Below, piece after piece: positions 19,443 to 28,063 of a DNA stretch of 64,000 bases. A program made the translations under genes and the position numbers. Every line of letters starts with the position of its first letter. Within the stretch, counting starts at the first letter, position 1. This DNA is from CAZFDT01 sp964518335. Lineage in GTDB: Bacteria > Planctomycetota > Phycisphaerae > Phycisphaerales > Phycisphaeraceae. The notes under the pieces were generated by a model. That model did not search any database. It was not told where the DNA came from and worked only from the letters and a program-made list of their open reading frames with translations. The stretch covers positions 13,519-77,518 of the forward strand of contig CAZFDT010000017.1 of the NCBI GenBank assembly GCA_964518335.1. Direction: 5' to 3'.

Positions 19443-20342
19443 TCACTGCGCCGACTCCTGGGATTCGTCCTTCTCCGGGGGGCGGCTGGTGTCGGCGACG
19501 ATCTGGGCCATGAGCTTGCGGGCCTCGGCCTGCTCCTCGAAGTCGGCGCCGTCGGCGGCCAGGGGCGCCAGCAGGCGGCGGGCCTCGCTGCTGTTGCCTT
19601 CCGTGTGATGTTTACGCGCCTCAGCCAGGCGAGCCGCGGCCTTGGCCTGGTAGGCGGCTGTCTTCTCGCCGGGCAGCTTGGGAAAGTACAGCGGTTGCAC
19701 CTTGACCGGCGGTTTGTCGGCGGGTTCCCCGGGCTTATCCTTCGCATCGCTGGGCGGAGGCAGCGAAGTCCAGGTGTGGTACACCTGCGCCGAATAGGTC
19801 AGATCCGACTCGCCCACGCCGTTGATGATCTTCATCGCCGCACCGTAGCGACCCTGCTCGGCGAGTTGATCGGCCTTGGCCAAATCCTTGGCCACCGACT
19901 TGCACCACGCGTCGATGGACGACGCCAGCCCCCCCACGCCGCGCAGGCGGCGGGCGTCGCGCGGCGAGACGTAGCCGCTGATCTGCATCTGCGACGTGGC
20001 GAAGAACAGCCGTGGCATGTCGCTGGCGTCGTCGTCCACCAGCGAGAAGAGTCTATTCGCCGCCGATTGCTTGTTGTCCTTGTACACCAGCACCCGCACC
20101 CTTGACTGCAGCGAACTGTCGCGCGCCCAGACCTGGGCCTGCTTGCTCTGGCTGGAACTGGGATTACGCGGTATGAGCATGAACACCAGGGGGCGGTCCT
20201 TCTCTTTGGCCAGCGCCAGCACCTTATCGACCTCGGTCGTTCTCACCCAGCCTTCGAGCGTGAAATCCTTGTCGTCCTGGGCCAGAGCCCAGGTCGGAAT
20301 GAACAGCAAGGCCAAGAGCGAACACCTCCAGCAACGTGTCAT
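19443..20342 (-). CDS. Exported protein of unknown function
   Basis: A 299-aa protein with signal peptide MTRCWRCSLLALLFIPTWAL, then AQDD. The start at 20342 has AAAGGA upstream. The first half (DKVLALAKEKDRPLVFMLIP) looks like a thioredoxin-type fold without a catalytic CxxC. The second half is Lys/Ala-rich and helical (YQAKAAARLAEARKHHTEG), suggesting TPR-like packing. It ends just before uvrB and might be cotranscribed with it. Its start lies 86 bases from the divergent coaE start. Confidence 0.6.
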   Translation of the reverse strand: MTRCWRCSLLALLFIPTWALAQDDKDFTLEGWVRTTEVDKVLALAKEKDRPLVFMLIPRNPSSSQSKQAQVWARDSSLQSRVRVLVYKDNKQSAANRLFSLVDDDASDMPRLFFATSQMQISGYVSPRDARRLRGVGGLASSIDAWCKSVAKDLAKADQLAEQGRYGAAMKIINGVGESDLTYSAQVYHTWTSLPPPSDAKDKPGEPADKPPVKVQPLYFPKLPGEKTAAYQAKAAARLAEARKHHTEGNSSEARRLLAPLAADGADFEEQAEARKLMAQIVADTSRPPEKDESQESAQ

Positions 20343-20415
20343 GGGCTGTGTCCTTTCAGGGGCATTGTCCCCGCCGGAGGGGTCGGCGACAACCCGCCTG
20401 CGGACAGGCTGAAGG

Positions 20416-20421
20416 TATGCT
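20416..20421 (+). promoter_or_regulatory. Candidate -10 box for coaE
   Basis: TATGCT lies seven bases before the preferred coaE ATG at 20429, suggesting a leaderless or nearly leaderless transcript. No convincing -35 element. Confidence 0.35.
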
Positions 20422-20428
20422 CTTGGGC

Positions 20429-21070
20429 ATGAGCGAGACGAGTGACAGCCAGGTGCCGCGCAGGCCGGTGATCGGGCTGGCGGGCGGCATCGGGTCGGGC
20501 AAGTCGGCGGTGGCGTCCGCGCTGGCCAAGCTGGGTTGCGCGGTGATCGATGCCGACCTATTGTCGCGGGAGGCGCTGACCCGGCCGCAGGTGATCGCCA
20601 CACTTGTGCAATGGTGGGGGCCCGGGGTCGTGCGCCCTGATGGAACGGTGGACCGCGCGGCGGTGGGACGGATCGTGTTTGACGATCCTGCGGCACGTCG
20701 CAGACTGGAAGCGTTGATCCACCCGCTGGTTCACGCTGAACGAGCGCGGCTGCGAAGGCGGTACGCGGCGTCCGACTCGGACTTTGTGGCGATTGTCGAG
20801 GATGCGCCGCTGCTGTACGAAGCGGGCATTGACCGGGAATGCGACGCGGTGGTGTTCGTCGAGGCGCCGCGCGACGTCAGGCTGTCGCGGCTGAGGCGGA
20901 CGCGGGGGTGGGACGAGGCGGAACTGGCCCGGCGGGAGAAAAACCAGCTCGCACTTGACATCAAGCGGGAGCGTGCCGATCATGTGGTGGTCAATGACGC
21001 GGGCGAAGCCGAGCTGTTAGACCGGGTTCGCCGCGTTCTCTCCGAGATTCTTCACCCGCCACGAGCTTAG
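20429..21070 (+). CDS. coaE: Dephospho-CoA kinase
   Basis: A 213-aa cytoplasmic kinase for the last step of coenzyme A synthesis (phosphorylation of the 3'-OH of dephospho-CoA). VIGLAGGIGSGKSAVASALA contains the P-loop; VIDADLLSREAL, then HPLVHAERARLR and VEDAPLLYEAG are family motifs. The ATG at 20429 fits the conserved N-terminus; an ATG four codons upstream overlaps the candidate -10 box. Normal length. Rho follows after about 270 bases. Confidence 0.93.
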   Translation: MSETSDSQVPRRPVIGLAGGIGSGKSAVASALAKLGCAVIDADLLSREALTRPQVIATLVQWWGPGVVRPDGTVDRAAVGRIVFDDPAARRRLEALIHPLVHAERARLRRRYAASDSDFVAIVEDAPLLYEAGIDRECDAVVFVEAPRDVRLSRLRRTRGWDEAELARREKNQLALDIKRERADHVVVNDAGEAELLDRVRRVLSEILHPPRA

Positions 21071-21338
21071 CGACAGGACCCGGCCGGTGAGGCCAGCGCG
21101 TGCTGCTTCGGGTTCGATGGCTGGAGGAGTTCGGAGCGTGGGGGGACGTGGAGCCTTAGCGATCAGCCGGGTGGGCCATGGATAGGCCCGGCCGGAACGG
21201 GGCGAATAAGGGACCGATCCTCGCACCTCGCGCACAGCACGGGACGCTACGCACTGATCCATCCTTTTGTCGATGCCAACCCCCACCGTGTCGCGCCTCT
21301 CGCGCGATCACACAACACCCTGCCAGAGGAACCTCATC

Positions 21339-22817
21339 ATGGCCAAGACCACTTCCCGCACCCGCAAGAGCAATGTGGAACGCGAGCCGTCCGACGAGCC
21401 GCTGTTGACCGAGACGGTCGAGGATGACGCGGCGATCGCCGAGCCGGAGGCCCGGCCTGAGTCGGCGCCGGCGCGGATGCCCGTGGCCCAGAGCGACCAG
21501 GAACTGGACGCCGAGACGCAGGCCCGTTACGAGCAGGCCAAGAAGAGCGACCTGTCGGTCCGCGATCTGCAGAAGATGACGATCGAGCAGTTGCACGATC
21601 TGGCCAAGGCCGATGGCGTCGAGGGCTACGCGGCGCTCAAGAAACAGCAGCTCATTTTCCAGATCCTCAAGACGCGGATCGCCGCCCAGGGTCTGATGTA
21701 CGGCGAAGGCGTGCTGGAAATCCTGCCCGACGGATTCGGGTTCCTGCGCAACCCCGAAGCGTCGTACCTCGCCGGGCCCGATGACATCTACGTCAGCCCG
21801 TCGCAGATCCGCCGCTTCGGGCTCAAGGTCGGGCACATCGTCCAGGGCACGATCCGCCCGCCCAAGGAGAGCGAGCGCTACTTCGCCCTGCTGCGCGTCG
21901 ATGCGATCAACGGCCACCCGCCCGACGCCCTCAACGACGCGACCAACTTCGAGGACCTCACGCCGCTGCACCCCTACCAGCGCTTCGTGATGGAGGTCGC
22001 CGGGGAGCCGCAGAACATCGAGATGCGTATCGTCGATCTGGTGACGCCCCTGGGGCGTGGCCAGCGCGCCCTGATCGTCGCCCCGCCGCGCACCGGCAAG
22101 ACGGTGCTGCTGCAGAAGATGGCCAACTCGATCATCAAGAATCACGAGGGCGAGGTGAAGGTCATCGTGCTGCTGATCGCCGAGCGGCCCGAGGAAGTGA
22201 CCGACTTCCGCCGCAACACGCCCAACGAGGTCGAGGTAGTCGCCAGCTCGTTCGACGAAAGCTCCACCCGTCACGTGCAGGTGTGCGAGATGGTCAGCGA
22301 AAAGTCCAAGCGCATGGTCGAGTTCGGCGAGCACGTGGTCATTCTCATGGACTCGCTCACACGCATGGCCCGCGCGTACAACGAGGAAATGCCGCACTCC
22401 GGTAAGATCCTCACCGGCGGCCTGGACAGCAACGCGCTGCAGCGGCCCAAGAAGTTCTTCGGCGCCGCCCGCGCCATCGAAGGCGGCGGCAGCCTCACCA
22501 TCATCGCCACCGCCCTCATCGACACCGGGTCGAAGATGGACGACATCATCTTCGAGGAGTTCAAGGGCACCGGCAACAGCGAGCTGCACCTGGATCGCCG
22601 CCTCATGGATAAGCGCGTCTATCCGTGCATCGACATCGCCGCCTCCGGCACCCGCCGCGAGGAGCTGCTCATGGACCAGAAGGAGCTGCAGCTCGTCTAT
22701 CGCCTGCGCAAGGTCCTGGCCGACATGAACGTGGTCGAGGCCATGGAGCTTCTCAAGAGCCGCCTGCTCAAGGTCAAAACCAATGCCGAGTTCCTGCTGA
22801 CGATGAATCTGGACTGA
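21339..22817 (+). CDS. rho: Transcription termination factor Rho
   Basis: A 492-aa hexameric RNA helicase that ends transcription. An acidic N-terminal extension of about 75 residues precedes the Rho N-terminal domain (DLQKMTIEQLHDLAKADGVE), the cold-shock RNA-binding fold (EGVLEILPDGFGFLRNP), Walker A (PPRTGKT) and Walker B (VVILMDSLTRMARAYN), and the Q- and R-loop regions near DKRVYPCIDIAASGTRREEL. GAGGAA precedes the ATG at 21339. Strong intrinsic terminators are rare in this window, which suits Rho-dependent termination. A small gene begins four bases after the stop. Confidence 0.97.
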   Translation: MAKTTSRTRKSNVEREPSDEPLLTETVEDDAAIAEPEARPESAPARMPVAQSDQELDAETQARYEQAKKSDLSVRDLQKMTIEQLHDLAKADGVEGYAALKKQQLIFQILKTRIAAQGLMYGEGVLEILPDGFGFLRNPEASYLAGPDDIYVSPSQIRRFGLKVGHIVQGTIRPPKESERYFALLRVDAINGHPPDALNDATNFEDLTPLHPYQRFVMEVAGEPQNIEMRIVDLVTPLGRGQRALIVAPPRTGKTVLLQKMANSIIKNHEGEVKVIVLLIAERPEEVTDFRRNTPNEVEVVASSFDESSTRHVQVCEMVSEKSKRMVEFGEHVVILMDSLTRMARAYNEEMPHSGKILTGGLDSNALQRPKKFFGAARAIEGGGSLTIIATALIDTGSKMDDIIFEEFKGTGNSELHLDRRLMDKRVYPCIDIAASGTRREELLMDQKELQLVYRLRKVLADMNVVEAMELLKSRLLKVKTNAEFLLTMNLD

Positions 22818-22821
22818 TCCG

Positions 22822-23100
22822 ATGGATAGGCCGGTGTTGTCCGAAGCCGAGCGGGACAAGGTGAAGCGCTGGTATCTTGCGGCGCAGCAGGGGGACCGCA
22901 TTCGTCGTCGTTCGGAGCGAGGCCGGCCGGGTGATTCGCAGCAGAACGCGGAAGTGGCGGGGCTGCTGGTGGAGCAGGCCTTTGAGCTTCACGGCCCCGA
23001 GGTGCTTGTCGATGACGAAAAAGCCATCGAAGCCGAAGCGGCCCTTGCCCGTGCGGTCTCGCGCCTCCAATCTCCTGCTTCGCGTCGCAAGAGCGCTTGA
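22822..23100 (+). CDS. Small hypothetical protein, possible antitoxin
   Basis: A 92-aa charged protein (MDRPVLSEAERDKVKRWYLA, then AEVAGLLVEQAFELHG) with no family recognised. It starts four bases after rho and overlaps the nucleotidyltransferase-like gene by 89 bases in another frame. The small-gene-first overlap with a nucleotidyltransferase resembles antitoxin/toxin pairs, but no antitoxin motif can be named. Confidence 0.4.
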   Translation: MDRPVLSEAERDKVKRWYLAAQQGDRIRRRSERGRPGDSQQNAEVAGLLVEQAFELHGPEVLVDDEKAIEAEAALARAVSRLQSPASRRKSA

Positions 23101-23329
23101 CGCGGCGGGCCAACCATTCGTGGTGATCGGTGGTCAGGCTGTCATCCGCCACGGACATGTGCGTTTCACGCGCGACGTGGATGTGACCGTGCCGGTGATG
23201 CCGTACGAGTATCCCCGGATCGCTCGCATCGTTGAGCCCTTGGGCATCAGTTATCGAGATGTTGATGCTCAAGCCGACGTGGCGGGGATCGAACGCTTCG
23301 AGGGATGGCTCCGTGAGGCGCTGACTTGA
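23012..23329 (+). CDS. Truncated nucleotidyltransferase (AbiEii-like)
   Basis: A 105-aa protein from the ATG at 23012. LLRVARALDAAGQPFVVIGG, then QAVIRHGHVRFTRDVDVTV is the N-terminal nucleotidyltransferase core, with GG and the catalytic DVD pair. The family usually continues for another 80-150 residues. Here the sequence jumps after GISYRDVDAQADV to IERFEGWLREALT, which resembles the C-terminal helix of full-length members. I infer an internal deletion. It may be inactive. It abuts the amidase gene with no intergenic base. Confidence 0.5.
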   Translation: MTKKPSKPKRPLPVRSRASNLLLRVARALDAAGQPFVVIGGQAVIRHGHVRFTRDVDVTVPVMPYEYPRIARIVEPLGISYRDVDAQADVAGIERFEGWLREALT

Positions 23330-24133
23330 ATGCGTGCCTGTGGAAAAATCTCCTCGGCGGTGGCGATCCTGGTCGCCGTATCGACCGGGGGTTGTTGGCT
23401 GCCGCCCGTACCTAACCCACCGAAACGCTTCCCCGAAGGTCAGATCATCGCTTGCGGTAAGGCATTTGAGGTCTGGCCTCGTGTCCTGCGTTGGGATCAG
23501 CCCGGCGGGCTCAACGCCTATCGGCCCGACGGCACGGGCCACTTCGGGAAGCGCGGCGAGCGCGCGGCGTGGACGCTCGATGACCTGCGGCAGCACATCG
23601 ACCTGGTCGTCATCCACTACGACGCCGTCGGCGGCAGCCGCGATTGCTTCCGCGTGCTCCAGCAGCGAGGACTGTCGTGCCACTTCCTGATCGACACCGA
23701 CGGCACGATCTATCAGACGTTGGATCTGAAGGAGAAGGCCTGGCATGCGACGATCGCCAACGACAGGTCGATCGGCATCGAGCTGGCACAGCACGGGGCG
23801 ATCGAGGCGGGTGACGGGCCCGCCCGTGCGGGCGAGATCGTGGGCGTGATCCAGGGCCGACGACTGCGCCAGCCGCCGTTCAGCGACGCCCAGTATGAAG
23901 CGCTGGCCGCACTGCTGGCAGCGCTGCACCGGACCTTCCCACGCATCCCGCTGGACTATCCGCGCACGGGCGACGGTCAGGTCGTGCCGCACAGGCTGCC
24001 CGACGACAAGCTCGCCGCTTTTGGCGGTATCATCGGGCACTATCACATCCAGACCAATAAGGTCGATCCGGGGCCCGCTTTCGACTGGGCGCGCGTCGTG
24101 CGCGACGCGCGGTCACGTCGTCTTGGGCCGTGA
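23330..24133 (+). CDS. N-acetylmuramoyl-L-alanine amidase (Amidase_2), lipoprotein
   Basis: A 267-aa exported peptidoglycan amidase. Signal MRACGKISSAVAILVAVST ends at the lipobox GGC (C22). The zinc-site motifs of the Amidase_2/PGRP fold are in order: LVVIHYDAVGGS, then KAWHATIANDRSIGIELA and GHYHIQTNKVDPGPAFDW, with the two His and the acidic ligand all present. It should cleave the lactyl-amide bond between glycan and stem peptide at the outer face of the envelope. The start follows the preceding stop directly. Confidence 0.88.
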   Translation: MRACGKISSAVAILVAVSTGGCWLPPVPNPPKRFPEGQIIACGKAFEVWPRVLRWDQPGGLNAYRPDGTGHFGKRGERAAWTLDDLRQHIDLVVIHYDAVGGSRDCFRVLQQRGLSCHFLIDTDGTIYQTLDLKEKAWHATIANDRSIGIELAQHGAIEAGDGPARAGEIVGVIQGRRLRQPPFSDAQYEALAALLAALHRTFPRIPLDYPRTGDGQVVPHRLPDDKLAAFGGIIGHYHIQTNKVDPGPAFDWARVVRDARSRRLGP

Positions 24134-24193
24134 GCGTTGCACGATGCACGATTCGGCCGATAATGCCACCCACGAAACATACGGAGCCACTCA

Positions 24194-24577
24194 ATGCCCT
24201 CACCCGCCCCCGGCAATGCACACGCCCCCACGTCCGGCGCCCTCATGCTGCAGCGCTTCGCCGACGTGTACATCGTCGAGTTCATGCAATCGAGCCTGCT
24301 CGATCAGGCGACCATTCAGAAGATCAGCGACGAAATCAACGGCGTCGTCGAGCGCATGGGCCACCCCAAGCTCATCATCAGCTTCGAGAACGTCACCCAC
24401 GTGTCGTCGAGCATGCTGGGCGTGCTGATCAATACGCAGAAGAAGGCCAGGGCCGCGCATGGCGAAGTCCGTCTGGCCAAGCTCCCGCCGAGCATCGACG
24501 AGCTGTTCAAGATCACGAATCTCAACAAGATGTTCAAGATATTCGAGAACGCCGACAAGGCGATGGTGAAGTTCTGA
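24194..24577 (+). CDS. STAS-domain anti-anti-sigma factor-like protein
   Basis: A 127-aa single STAS domain. LMLQRFADVYIVEFMQSSLL begins the fold; LIISFENVTHVSSSMLGVLI holds the conserved loop with a phosphorylatable Ser; KITNLNKMFKIFENADKA is the typical C-terminal helix. Such proteins act in partner-switching cascades with a serine kinase. No kinase or sigma factor partner is adjacent. A GATAAT-like box lies about 35 bases upstream. Confidence 0.85.
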   Translation: MPSPAPGNAHAPTSGALMLQRFADVYIVEFMQSSLLDQATIQKISDEINGVVERMGHPKLIISFENVTHVSSSMLGVLINTQKKARAAHGEVRLAKLPPSIDELFKITNLNKMFKIFENADKAMVKF

Positions 24578-24600
24578 CTGCACGATGTTTCCGCACTCAA

Positions 24601-24620
24601 CCCCCCGTCATTGACGGGGG
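24601..24620. repeat. Perfect inverted repeat before the aldolase gene
   Basis: CCCCCGTC-ATT-GACGGGGG forms an 8-bp GC stem with a three-base loop, 16 bases upstream of the aldolase ATG and 24 bases after the STAS stop. There is no T-tract. It could shield the mRNA end or cover the ribosome-binding region. Confidence 0.55.
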
Positions 24621-24635
24621 ACTCAATGAATCCCG

Positions 24636-25286
24636 ATGAGCGCAACTGATTCCCGCCCGCGTGACACGATCGCCGCCGAGATGTGCGAGATCGGCCGCCG
24701 CGCGTGGCAGCGTGGCTATTGCGCCGGCAACGACGGCAACTACTCCGTCCGCATCGGCGACAACCGTGTGTTGTGCACGCCCACGGGCGTGAGCAAGGGG
24801 TTCATGTCGCCCCACATGCTGTGCCAGGTCGATCTGGACGGCACGCAGATCGGCGAATCGCCATACCGCGTCACGAGTGAGATCCGCGCGCACCTGGCGA
24901 TCTACCGCGCTCGACCCGATATCGCTGCAGTGGTCCACGCCCACCCGCCCCACGCCGTGGCCTACTGCCTGACGCACGCGCCGCTGCCGGTGACCGCCTG
25001 CCCCGAGGCCTACTGCCTGCTGGGCGAGGTCCCCCTGGCCGAGTACGCCACCCCCGGCACCGCGGCAGTGGCCGACGCCATCACCCGCGTCCTCCAACCC
25101 CACACCAAAGCGATCCTCCTGGCCAACCACGGCTCGCTCACCTTCAGCGCAACGTTGATAGACGCCTACTACCGCCTGGAAATCCTCGACAATTTCTGCA
25201 AAACGCTCATTGCGGCCCAAGCCGTCGGTGAGGTCAAGTTGCTCACCTCCGAACAACTCGACGCACTGCAGCCCTACACGAACTGA
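24636..25286 (+). CDS. Class II aldolase/adducin family protein
   Basis: A 216-aa zinc-dependent aldolase of the L-fuculose-phosphate/L-ribulose-phosphate family. GNDGNYSVRIGDNRVLCTPT is the substrate-phosphate site; VVHAHPPHAVAYCL carries two zinc His, and LLANHGSLTFSA the conserved NHG. The acidic catalytic residue is likely the Glu in CPEAYCLLG. Sugar phosphate specificity cannot be read. It is convergent with the GH36 gene, overlapping its end by 13 bases. Confidence 0.87.
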   Translation: MSATDSRPRDTIAAEMCEIGRRAWQRGYCAGNDGNYSVRIGDNRVLCTPTGVSKGFMSPHMLCQVDLDGTQIGESPYRVTSEIRAHLAIYRARPDIAAVVHAHPPHAVAYCLTHAPLPVTACPEAYCLLGEVPLAEYATPGTAAVADAITRVLQPHTKAILLANHGSLTFSATLIDAYYRLEILDNFCKTLIAAQAVGEVKLLTSEQLDALQPYTN

Positions 25287-27286
25287 TACTCGCATAGGCT
25301 GAAACTGAACGGATCGGCCAGCTTGAAGATTGGATATGTTGAGTCGATTCCAGTGTCGATGTTAAACGCGCCCATGACACTTCGTATGGCGATCCGGCGA
25401 TTCATCAGAGGGAGCAATGGACCCCAAGCTGGATTGGGATTCGCTTCGCGGTACACCATGATGTACCCGCCGTCATCCCGCATCGACATGAATCCCGTCC
25501 ATGAGAACCCGTCTGGTTCCCCTCCGATCGGCACGATGGTCCCCGCGTGGATGCGCTGCTGGTGTTCGCGGTAGGTCTTGATCACCGGGGCAAGTGCAGC
25601 GACTTGGTCGTCGGTGAGGTTGCTTGCCTCCATCCACGCCAGGGGCTGGGCCATCATGGTGATGGCGAAGCAGTAGTCGAGCGGGACCTTGGACGGCGCC
25701 AACGGGTCGTCGTCGGCATATTTCCGGGGGTTACGGGCGTTGTTGAGGAACTCGATCTGCAGCCGTGGCGCCGGCACGTACTTCGACAGCATCCACAGGT
25801 TGCGCAGGGTCCAGTGGGGGTAGTAGTTGCCCCAGTCGGTGTAGCGGTTTTCGAGGAAGATATTGCCGTACTCGGTGAAGTAGTGGTAGCCGAAACGTCG
25901 CCCGGCGGTGACGTCAAGGTTGAACACCGCCTGGTTGTCGGTCGCAGCCATCACCGCATCGAACATCGCGCGGAGGTTCAGCTCGGCTCGCTTGTCGGGG
26001 ATGTTGACACCGTCGATCTTGAAGGTGCGGATACCGTGACCACGGAAGATTTGGATCAGTGTGTCGGCGTCGCGCCGCCAGTTGGCGTAGCTGTCGTCCT
26101 TGCTGGGATTGAACCACACGCACAGCTCCACGCCGGCTTCCTTGGCGGCCGCGATGATCGGCCCAAGGCCCTGCGGAAAACGCTGGGGATGCGCGTGCCA
26201 GTAGTCGTCGCGCCGCCAGATGTTCTCCAGCGATCCACCGGACGTTGCGGAGTTGCTCGATTGCCCCGCCTGCCAGCCGTCGTCGAGCTGAAAATGTGAC
26301 AGGCCAAGTGCGGCGGCACGCTCGATCTCGCGCAGGGCGAAAGCATGACTGATCCGCCCGTCCTGCCCGCGGTCGCCCCAGGTGTTGAGCATCACCATGT
26401 GGTCTCGCCCCGGCTTGAGCGTGCGCAGCGTCCGCTGGTGGTCGCGAAGGTTGCAGAGTGTCGTCTGTTCGTCCTCGCCGCCGACGCCCAGTGTGCAACC
26501 GTAACCTGCCACCCACTCGTCGCCAACGTCCGCTGCTGCCAAGCCGATGCCCGCGACCGTCACCTCACCCCGCCGCACGCCGAAGTCGTAGCCCGGATCG
26601 GCCAACTGCACGTCGGAGCAGGGCGATTCCTTGAGCAGGAACAGGCCGCCACCGCCCGTCATGTCGCGCACGATCAGCAGATTGCCGCGCAGCGACTCGG
26701 GCTGGGGATACGCCACGACCTGCCGCTGGGCCACGAGGTTGTTGCGCCGGTCGGTGACATCGAAGAACTGCACCGCCGTCACCTCGAGGTGGGTGCACAG
26801 CAGCAGAAGCCGCTCGATCACCGGAGGTTCGACGAGGCCTTGCCCCAGCGTCCCGGGGTCTTCAATGTTGGCCAGTTCGCCCGCCGGCGTCGCCTCGGCC
26901 GACCATCGCCCCAACGCCCGGCCGCGCAGCCACCACCGGCACGCGATGGCGGGGACGTGGTCGAACAGTTCGAACCGCCGCCGCACCTGCAGCGTGCCCA
27001 GGGTGTACGTGACCTCGGCCCGCAGGTGAGCGGGGCGGACGCCGTCGTCCGCGATCGGCTGGACCACCAGTTCCCCGTCAGTGGCGGCGACGCTGTGTCC
27101 AGGGAACGTCGCGCACGGCGCGCCGTCATGCAGAGACCACGTGATGCCTTGGGCCTTGTCCGTGACAGTGAGGCCAACGAGGTCGCCACCGTTCCATGCG
27201 AAGGTGCGTTCGATGCGGCTGTTGCTCAGGATAAGGCGATCACCCTCGCGGCGGGCGTAACAGGTCATGACGGGATGGCTGCTCAT
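25274..27286 (-). CDS. Alpha-galactosidase-like glycoside hydrolase (GH36)
   Basis: A 670-aa protein with no signal peptide. An N-terminal beta-sandwich domain (residues 1 to about 270) precedes a TIM barrel. LSHFQLDDGWQAG, then VELCVWFNPSKDD and GIRTFKIDGVNI match GH36/Melibiase, with the nucleophile Asp in FKIDG. VFNLDVTAGRRFGYHYF follows. It removes alpha-linked galactose, probably from plant or algal oligosaccharides. The ATG at 27286 is preferred over a TTG nine codons upstream. It is divergent from the LysM lipoprotein gene. Confidence 0.85.
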   Translation of the reverse strand: MSSHPVMTCYARREGDRLILSNSRIERTFAWNGGDLVGLTVTDKAQGITWSLHDGAPCATFPGHSVAATDGELVVQPIADDGVRPAHLRAEVTYTLGTLQVRRRFELFDHVPAIACRWWLRGRALGRWSAEATPAGELANIEDPGTLGQGLVEPPVIERLLLLCTHLEVTAVQFFDVTDRRNNLVAQRQVVAYPQPESLRGNLLIVRDMTGGGGLFLLKESPCSDVQLADPGYDFGVRRGEVTVAGIGLAAADVGDEWVAGYGCTLGVGGEDEQTTLCNLRDHQRTLRTLKPGRDHMVMLNTWGDRGQDGRISHAFALREIERAAALGLSHFQLDDGWQAGQSSNSATSGGSLENIWRRDDYWHAHPQRFPQGLGPIIAAAKEAGVELCVWFNPSKDDSYANWRRDADTLIQIFRGHGIRTFKIDGVNIPDKRAELNLRAMFDAVMAATDNQAVFNLDVTAGRRFGYHYFTEYGNIFLENRYTDWGNYYPHWTLRNLWMLSKYVPAPRLQIEFLNNARNPRKYADDDPLAPSKVPLDYCFAITMMAQPLAWMEASNLTDDQVAALAPVIKTYREHQQRIHAGTIVPIGGEPDGFSWTGFMSMRDDGGYIMVYREANPNPAWGPLLPLMNRRIAIRSVMGAFNIDTGIDSTYPIFKLADPFSFSLCEYQFV

Positions 27287-27360
27287 TGATTGAAGAAAGC
27301 GATGATGGTACAACGATAGTTATGGGACTGCCCGATGAGGGCCTTACGAAAGGAGTCGCA

Positions 27361-27747
27361 ATGGTTCGTCACATGTCGGTCGGAGTGTTGGCAGCGGCGT
27401 TGGCGATGACAGTGCTGGTGGGCGGCTGCAACAAGAAGCAGACGATGACGCAGGCGCCGCCTCCGCCGGTGGCCGATGCGCCACCTCCGCCGGACACGTA
27501 TGGTGCCGGCTACAACGCGCCTGCCGCCACGGCCCCCGCGCCCGAGCCGGTGTTCCTGCCCGCGGCGGCGCCGGCCCCCGCCACTTCGGGAGGTGGCCAG
27601 ACCTACGTCGTGCAGAAGGGCGACACGCTCTACAGCATCTCCCGTAAGGTCTATGGCACGCCCACTCGCGTCAAGGACATCGTTGCCGCCAACGGCATCG
27701 CCGACCCCAACAAGATCAAAGTCGGTCAGACGCTGGTGCTGCCGTAA
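27361..27747 (+). CDS. LysM-domain lipoprotein
   Basis: A 128-aa envelope protein. Signal MVRHMSVGVLAAALAMTVLV ends at the lipobox GGC (C23). A 55-residue linker rich in Pro and Ala is followed by one LysM repeat, TYVVQKGDTLYSISRKVYG through IKVGQTLVLP, which binds peptidoglycan. AAAGGAG precedes the ATG at 27361. A strong terminator lies about 40 bases after the stop, so it is monocistronic. Confidence 0.9.
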   Translation: MVRHMSVGVLAAALAMTVLVGGCNKKQTMTQAPPPPVADAPPPPDTYGAGYNAPAATAPAPEPVFLPAAAPAPATSGGGQTYVVQKGDTLYSISRKVYGTPTRVKDIVAANGIADPNKIKVGQTLVLP

Positions 27748-27788
27748 TCGCCGCCTGACCCTTGCGGCGTAGCGTGACGTGATTCACG

Positions 27789-27820
27789 AAGCCGACAACC
27801 AGCACGGTTGTCGGCTTTTC
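27789..27820 (+). terminator. Intrinsic terminator after the LysM gene
   Basis: AAGCCGACAACC (27789-27800) pairs with GGTTGTCGGCTT (27806-27817) around AGCAC, followed by TTTTC. A 12-bp stem with a short T run, 42 bases after the LysM stop. Confidence 0.85.
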
Positions 27821-28063
27821 CCATGCGCGCCGTGCGCTGTCGGGACAAGCCATTTCTCTTTCGTTTCGATCACCGGGCGGATGCAATGCGGCCCCCCCGC
27901 AGGGCCCTTGTATTGGGAGGGGGCGCTGCCCATGCCGCAAGCGGTGGTGCGGGAATTGGTTCCTCACGCAATTCTCTAACATCTCTAACGCCATGCTCAC
28001 ACGGCGGGATTAGCTTGCCGTCATCGTGATAGGTGACAGGTAACACCCGTAAGGAGACAGGCG
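27821..28063. other. Upstream region of pstS
   Basis: No gene. Contains a GCCGCAAGCGG palindrome core (27934-27944) and TCTCTAAC twice with a nine-base period (27973-27989). AAGGAGAC just before 28064 is the pstS ribosome-binding site. A phosphate-regulated promoter is expected here, but I cannot identify a classical Pho box. Confidence 0.4.

Noticed and set aside
27973..27989. TCTCTAAC direct repeat as a Pho box
   Set aside because: The period is nine bases, not the eleven of known PhoB/PhoP boxes, and the sequence differs from both consensus types.
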